From assembly GCF_016586355.1 (NCBI RefSeq), contig NZ_BLYI01000023.1, positions 1-64,000 of the forward strand: a stretch of 64,000 nt of DNA. Direction: 5' to 3'. This DNA is from Anaerostipes butyraticus (GTDB lineage: Bacteria > Bacillota > Clostridia > Lachnospirales > Lachnospiraceae). The notes under the pieces were generated by a model that was given only the letters and a program-made list of their open reading frames with translations, was not told the origin of the DNA and made no database searches. Positions 60,032 to 64,000 of this stretch are shown piece by piece; the first letter of the stretch is position 1, and the number at the start of each line of letters is the position of its first letter. Made by a program: the position numbers and the translations under genes.

Positions 60032-61627
60032 ATGTCTTATATGGCTTTATATCGAAAATTCCGGCCGACGACTTTTGACGAAGTGAAGGGACAGGATCAT
60101 ATTGTTACGACGCTGAAGAATCAGATCAGGACCGGAAGAATTGGCCACGCATATCTGTTTTGCGGAACCAGAGGAACCGGAAAGACCACGGTTGCCAAGA
60201 TTCTGGCGAAAGCCGTCAACTGTGAGAATCCACAGGACGGGGAACCGTGCAATGAATGCGAGACCTGTCGTGAAATTATAGAGGGAAGCTCCATGAATGT
60301 GATGGAAATTGATGCAGCTTCCAACAACGGCGTAGACAACATCAGAGATATCAAAGAACAGGTACAGTATTCACCGGCTTCGGGAAAATACAAAGTGTAT
60401 ATCATCGATGAGGTGCATATGCTTTCCATAGGAGCGTTTAACGCCCTGTTAAAGACTCTGGAAGAACCTCCGGAATATGTGATCTTTATTTTGGCGACAA
60501 CAGAAGTACACAAGATTCCAATTACGATACTGTCCAGATGTCAGAGGTATGATTTCCATCGGATCACTACAGATACCATCAAACGGCAGCTGGCGGATCT
60601 TATGGAGCAGGAACAGGTGGAAGTGGAAGATAAAGCGCTGGAATATATCGCCAGAATGGCAGATGGATCCATGCGTGACGCCCTCAGTCTTCTTGACCAG
60701 TGCATCGCTTTTTATTTAGGAAAGAAACTGACGTATGATAATGTACTGGAAGTGCTCGGTACAGTGGATATCCAGGTATACAGCCGTCTGCTGGATTACA
60801 TTATGGAAGAAAATATTTCAGATATGATGGATCTTTTGGATGATGTGTCCAGTCAGGGACGGGAATGGTCACAATTTATCACAGACTTTCTGTGGTATCT
60901 GAGAAATCTGCTGCTGGTCGGAAAAGGAACCGCGGCAGGTGAAGCACTGGAAGTTTCTACGGATCAGCTGAAGCTGCTCCAGGAGAAAGCAGCGGGCATA
61001 AAAGAAAACACATTGATCCGCTATATCCGTATTTTGTCAGATCTTTTGAATGAGCTGCGCTATGCCACATCCAAGAGGATTTTAGTTGAGGTAGAACTGA
61101 TGAAGATGTGCAGACCGCAGATGGAAACAGATCAGAACAGTCTGCTGGAGAGGATTCGGCAGATGGAAGAAAAAATGAAGGAATTAATAAAAAACGGAGT
61201 CCGGGTGCAGCAGGAGCCTGTTTCAGTTTCCGCAAAACCGTCACCGCAAAAAAGCGTGGAGGAGCAGAAACAGACTCTGGAAGAACGTTTGCCAAAGGCA
61301 AAGGCAGAAGAACTGACGGATCTGATCAGACACTGGAAAGATATCAGAAGAAATCTGTCGCCGCAGATGAAGTTTGCGCTTCAGAAAGCAAGCCTGATGG
61401 TAAATACAGAAGGAACTGCGTTGAAAATCATGTTTCCAAAAGAAATGAATGTGGAGAGCGGATATCTGCTGGAGAAGCCAGAGCGGATTGAAACTCTGAA
61501 ACAGGAAATCAGCCGGCAGACCGGCCGGGAAATCGAGCTGGAAGTCGGAATACTGGATCAGTCAAAATCAGAGGAAGATATGATCGATCTGGGATGCATC
61601 CATATGGATGTGACAATTGAAGACTAA
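60032..61627 (+). CDS. dnaX: DNA polymerase III subunit gamma/tau
   Basis: This clamp-loader ATPase (531 residues) starts SYMALYRKFRPTTFDEVKGQ and has Walker A GTRGTGKTTVAKIL, the zinc knuckle CENPQDGEPCNECETC, Walker B IIDEVHMLS, sensor 1 ATTEVHKIPITILSRCQRYDFH and a domain III followed by a shorter tau-like C-terminus (about 365-531). No programmed frameshift sequence was recognised. ATG at 60032 follows AAAGGGG; a longer reading from 59927 runs through the promoter. The usual neighbours ybaB and recR follow, but with putP inserted between. Confidence 0.95.
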   Translation: MSYMALYRKFRPTTFDEVKGQDHIVTTLKNQIRTGRIGHAYLFCGTRGTGKTTVAKILAKAVNCENPQDGEPCNECETCREIIEGSSMNVMEIDAASNNGVDNIRDIKEQVQYSPASGKYKVYIIDEVHMLSIGAFNALLKTLEEPPEYVIFILATTEVHKIPITILSRCQRYDFHRITTDTIKRQLADLMEQEQVEVEDKALEYIARMADGSMRDALSLLDQCIAFYLGKKLTYDNVLEVLGTVDIQVYSRLLDYIMEENISDMMDLLDDVSSQGREWSQFITDFLWYLRNLLLVGKGTAAGEALEVSTDQLKLLQEKAAGIKENTLIRYIRILSDLLNELRYATSKRILVEVELMKMCRPQMETDQNSLLERIRQMEEKMKELIKNGVRVQQEPVSVSAKPSPQKSVEEQKQTLEERLPKAKAEELTDLIRHWKDIRRNLSPQMKFALQKASLMVNTEGTALKIMFPKEMNVESGYLLEKPERIETLKQEISRQTGREIELEVGILDQSKSEEDMIDLGCIHMDVTIED

Positions 61628-61633
61628 GGCAGA

Positions 61634-61657
61634 ATGGAGTGTGCGTGCACACTTCAT
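61634..61657 (+). terminator. Hairpin after dnaX (weak terminator)
   Basis: ATGGAGTGTGC pairs with GCACACTTCAT, one G-U pair, tight loop. No T-tract follows, so termination is uncertain; it separates dnaX from putP. Confidence 0.4.
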
Positions 61658-61683
61658 TTGCTTAAAAAAGCAGGAGGATTAAA

Positions 61684-63249
61684 ATGTCGGGAGATACACT
61701 AAAGATATTGTTTGCGATGATCGGATATATGCTGGTTGTCATCGGAATCGGCTTATATTTCGCAAAACGTGCGCAGGCAAATTCAGAAAATTACTTTTTA
61801 GGAGGCCGTTCCCTTGGACCGTGGGTTGCGGCCATGAGCGCAGAGGCGTCAGATATGAGCGGATGGCTGCTGATGGGACTGCCAGGAGTCGCATACTGGT
61901 GCGGACTTGCAGATGCCGCATGGACAGCGGTCGGACTGGCGCTGGGAACTTATGTTAACTGGCTGATCGTAGCAAAACGTCTGAGAAGATATTCAGCGGT
62001 TTCCGGAGATGCCATTACGGTGCCGGACTTTCTGAGCAACCGTTTTCATGAAGACAGAAAGATCATTCTTGCGATTTCCGCAATTTTTATTTTGATCTTT
62101 TTTACTGTTTACGCAGCAAGCTGTTTTGTTACCTGCGGAAAACTGTTTTCTACTTTATTCGGACTTTCTTATCATTCCATGATGATTGCAGGAGCCGTGT
62201 TTGTTGTAGTCTATACGTTTATCGGAGGATTTCTTGCAGAGAGCGCTTCTGATTTTATGCAGGCAGTAGTCATGGTAATCGCGCTGCTGACGATCCTGAT
62301 TCTTGGAACATCCGCAGCCGGAGGTCTTGACGCAGTGATCGCCAACGCAAAAGAAATACCGGGATATTTCTCTATGACATCCATTGCGACACCGGAAACG
62401 GATGCCGCAGGAGTTCAGAATGTTGTCGGAGGAATTCCTCAGTTTGGAGGAGCAGGAAGCTATGGGCTTCTGACCATTATTTCCACACTTTCCTGGGGGC
62501 TGGGCTATTTTGGAGTGCCGCAGGTACTTCTCCGGTTTATGGCAATCCGGAAAGAAGAAGAACTGAAGAAATCAAGAAGGATCGCGACTGTATGGTGCTT
62601 TATCTCTCTGTCAGCAGCCGTTATGATCGGACTGATCGGAAGGGCGTTATTCCCTGCAGAGACCAGTCTGCTGACAGCAGGTGGAGCAGAAAATGTATTT
62701 GTGGTTCTTTCACAGGCACTGCTTCCGGCTGTAATGGCAGGAGTTATTATGGCAGGAATCCTGGCAGCAACGATCAGTTCTTCTGATTCTTATCTTTTGA
62801 TCGCGGCATCCGCGTTTGCGAAAAATATTTATGAGGGAATCATGAAAAAAAATCAGGCAGATGATAAAGTGGTTATGAAAGTATCACGTATTGTACTGCT
62901 TTTGATCGCATTGATCGGTATTGTGATCGCGTGGGATGAAAACAGTGTGATTTTCTCCATCGTATCCTTTGCGTGGGCAGGATTCGGAGCAACGTTCGGT
63001 CCGGTTATGCTGTTTTCACTGTTCTGGAAACGAATTAACCGCGCAGGAGCGATTGCGGGAATGCTTTCCGGAGGAATCATGGTATTTGTATGGAATCGGT
63101 TTTTAAGTCCGCTGGGAGGAGTGTTCGCAATCTATGAACTGTTCCCGGCATTTGTGATTTCCTGTATCGTCATTGTGATCGTATCTCTCTGTACCAAAGA
63201 ACCGTCAGAGCAGATCATAAAAGAATTCGAGCAGGCGGCAGGAAAATAA
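61684..63249 (+). CDS. putP: Sodium/proline symporter (PutP, SSF family)
   Basis: The 521-residue carrier imports proline with Na. It has about 13 helices and the SSF signatures: NYFLGGRSLGPWVAAMSAEASDMSGWLLMGLPG, VAYTFIGGF-like VVYTFIGGFLAESASDFMQAVVM, LSWGLGYFGVPQVLLRFMAI and IMAGILAATISSSDSYLLIAAS, the Na2-site Ser pair region. Length is normal. GCAGGAGG precedes the ATG. It lies between dnaX and ybaB, an interruption of the common dnaX-ybaB-recR order. Confidence 0.95.
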   Translation: MSGDTLKILFAMIGYMLVVIGIGLYFAKRAQANSENYFLGGRSLGPWVAAMSAEASDMSGWLLMGLPGVAYWCGLADAAWTAVGLALGTYVNWLIVAKRLRRYSAVSGDAITVPDFLSNRFHEDRKIILAISAIFILIFFTVYAASCFVTCGKLFSTLFGLSYHSMMIAGAVFVVVYTFIGGFLAESASDFMQAVVMVIALLTILILGTSAAGGLDAVIANAKEIPGYFSMTSIATPETDAAGVQNVVGGIPQFGGAGSYGLLTIISTLSWGLGYFGVPQVLLRFMAIRKEEELKKSRRIATVWCFISLSAAVMIGLIGRALFPAETSLLTAGGAENVFVVLSQALLPAVMAGVIMAGILAATISSSDSYLLIAASAFAKNIYEGIMKKNQADDKVVMKVSRIVLLLIALIGIVIAWDENSVIFSIVSFAWAGFGATFGPVMLFSLFWKRINRAGAIAGMLSGGIMVFVWNRFLSPLGGVFAIYELFPAFVISCIVIVIVSLCTKEPSEQIIKEFEQAAGK

Positions 63250-63297
63250 AAACGGCAGTGATTTAATTGATATAAAAATTTTCAGGAGGGAAATGAA

Positions 63298-63651
63298 ATG
63301 GCAAAAAGAAGAGGCGGAATGCCTGGAATGGGCGGCAACATGAATCAGCTTATGAAACAGGCCCAGAAAATGCAGAAACAGATGGAAGATACAACAAAAG
63401 AATTAGAGGAGACCACATATGAAGCAACAGCCGGCGGCGGAGTTGTGAAAGTAGTTGTTTCCGGAAAGAAAGAAGTTGTTTCCGTGACTCTGGAAGAAGA
63501 AGTGGTAGACCCGGATGATATTGAAATGTTAGAAGATCTTATCGTTGCAGCAACCAATGAGGCTCTTCGCAAGATGGAAGAAGATTCCCAGGCGCGTATG
63601 GGCAAGATTACCGGAGGCTTAGGAGGAATGGGCGGCGGATTCCCATTCTAA
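63298..63651 (+). CDS. YbaB/EbfC nucleoid-associated protein
   Basis: The 117-residue DNA-binding dimer shows [28 protein letters not shown], then [47 protein letters not shown] and a Gly-rich tail. It usually sits upstream of recR. CAGGAGG precedes the ATG. Confidence 0.96.
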   Translation: MAKRRGGMPGMGGNMNQLMKQAQKMQKQMEDTTKELEETTYEATAGGGVVKVVVSGKKEVVSVTLEEEVVDPDDIEMLEDLIVAATNEALRKMEEDSQARMGKITGGLGGMGGGFPF

Positions 63652-63657
63652 AGTGAT

Positions 63658-64000
63658 ATGGAATATTACAGCAATCAGATTACGCAGCTGATCGAAGAAC
63701 TGGGAAAACTTCCGGGAATCGGACCGAAGTCCGCAGGACGCCTGGCCTTTCATATTATCAATATGCCGAAGGATCAGGTAAAGAAGCTTTCTGATACGAT
63801 CATCAGCGCAAAAGAAAATGTGCATTACTGCAAAGAATGCTGCACGCTGACAGATCAGGAAATCTGTCCGATCTGTGCCAGCGATGAAAGAGATCACAGC
63901 ACGATCATGGTGGTGGAAGACACAAGAGATCTGCTGGCCTATGAAAAAACAGGAAAATATAACGGAGTTTATCACGTGCTTCACGGAGCGATTTCTCCAA
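63658..64000 (+). CDS. recR: Recombination protein RecR (cut by window end)
   Basis: The first 114 codons are present. They show the HhH region IEELGKLPGIGPKSAGRLAFHI, the zinc finger CKECCTLTDQEICPIC and the beginning of the TOPRIM domain (STIMVVEDTRDLLAYEKTGKYNGVYHVLHGAISP). RecR with RecF/RecO loads RecA at gaps. The start is 6 bp after the ybaB stop with a weak ribosome site, so translation is probably coupled. Confidence 0.95.
   Translation, partial: MEYYSNQITQLIEELGKLPGIGPKSAGRLAFHIINMPKDQVKKLSDTIISAKENVHYCKECCTLTDQEICPICASDERDHSTIMVVEDTRDLLAYEKTGKYNGVYHVLHGAISP

Overview
This window is chromosomal DNA of a low-to-mid GC Gram-positive anaerobe, most probably a gut Lachnospiraceae (Clostridia). 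The evidence is a large Bacillus-type SRP RNA, spoVG and a bofA-like gene, lipoproteins with Firmicute lipoboxes, AGGAGG ribosome sites, clade-typical proteins (DUF6128-like, DUF5702-like, DUF6382-like plus FHA, a ~390-residue PRPP synthetase), a rotary V/A-type ATPase operon, NADP-type glutamate dehydrogenase and a Gram-positive Tad/Flp locus. The genus cannot be fixed from the sequence. No phage, insertion sequence, CRISPR array or integrated element was seen. Both ends cut through ordinary chromosome; the right end truncates recR.

Layout. 1-8.6 kb: tRNA-Gly, a NYN/LOTUS protein, a rubredoxin-glutamate synthase fusion, an XRE regulator with its membrane partner, tatD-ksgA, a DUF6128-like protein, tadA, SRP RNA, a small alarmone synthetase and an unknown. 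8.7-18.6 kb: a large anchored surface protein and a class A penicillin-binding protein, then a reverse-strand block (prs, dnaI, dnaD, murC) that contains a striking cluster of DnaA boxes. 18.9-26.6 kb: spoVG, DUF951, rpsF-ssb-rpsR, gdpP-rplI-dnaB, comF-like and mutY, a replication, translation and repair neighbourhood. 26.7-34.5 kb: an amino-acid ABC transporter with two unrelated binding lipoproteins, VanZ-like protein with an AgrC/AgrA-type two-component pair bracketed by a perfect 20-bp inverted repeat, and a D,D-carboxypeptidase. 34.6-43.1 kb: a nine-gene V-type ATPase operon. 43.2-49.4 kb: gdhA and a glycosyltransferase diverging from a palindromic promoter region, then yfhO-like, a DUF1002 protein and bofA. 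49.5-58.2 kb: a Tad/Flp pilus operon. 58.3-64 kb: rhomboid protease, short histidine kinase, dnaX, putP, ybaB-recR.

The most distinctive material is: (a) five perfect DnaA boxes plus near-matches directly upstream of the promoter of the helicase-loading genes dnaD-dnaI; (b) the pilus operon, with a degenerate TadZ-like protein, a TadC-like protein carrying a large domain that looks like an atrophied bacterial Ig fold, a TadE-like pseudopilin with two Cys/His modules, and a 53-codon Flp pilin; and (c) several regulatory dyads: the XRE operator, the gdhA/glycosyltransferase promoter palindrome with a leader terminator, and a terminator that swallows the bofA ribosome-binding site. Functional statements come from motifs read by eye and from family knowledge; no database search was possible.
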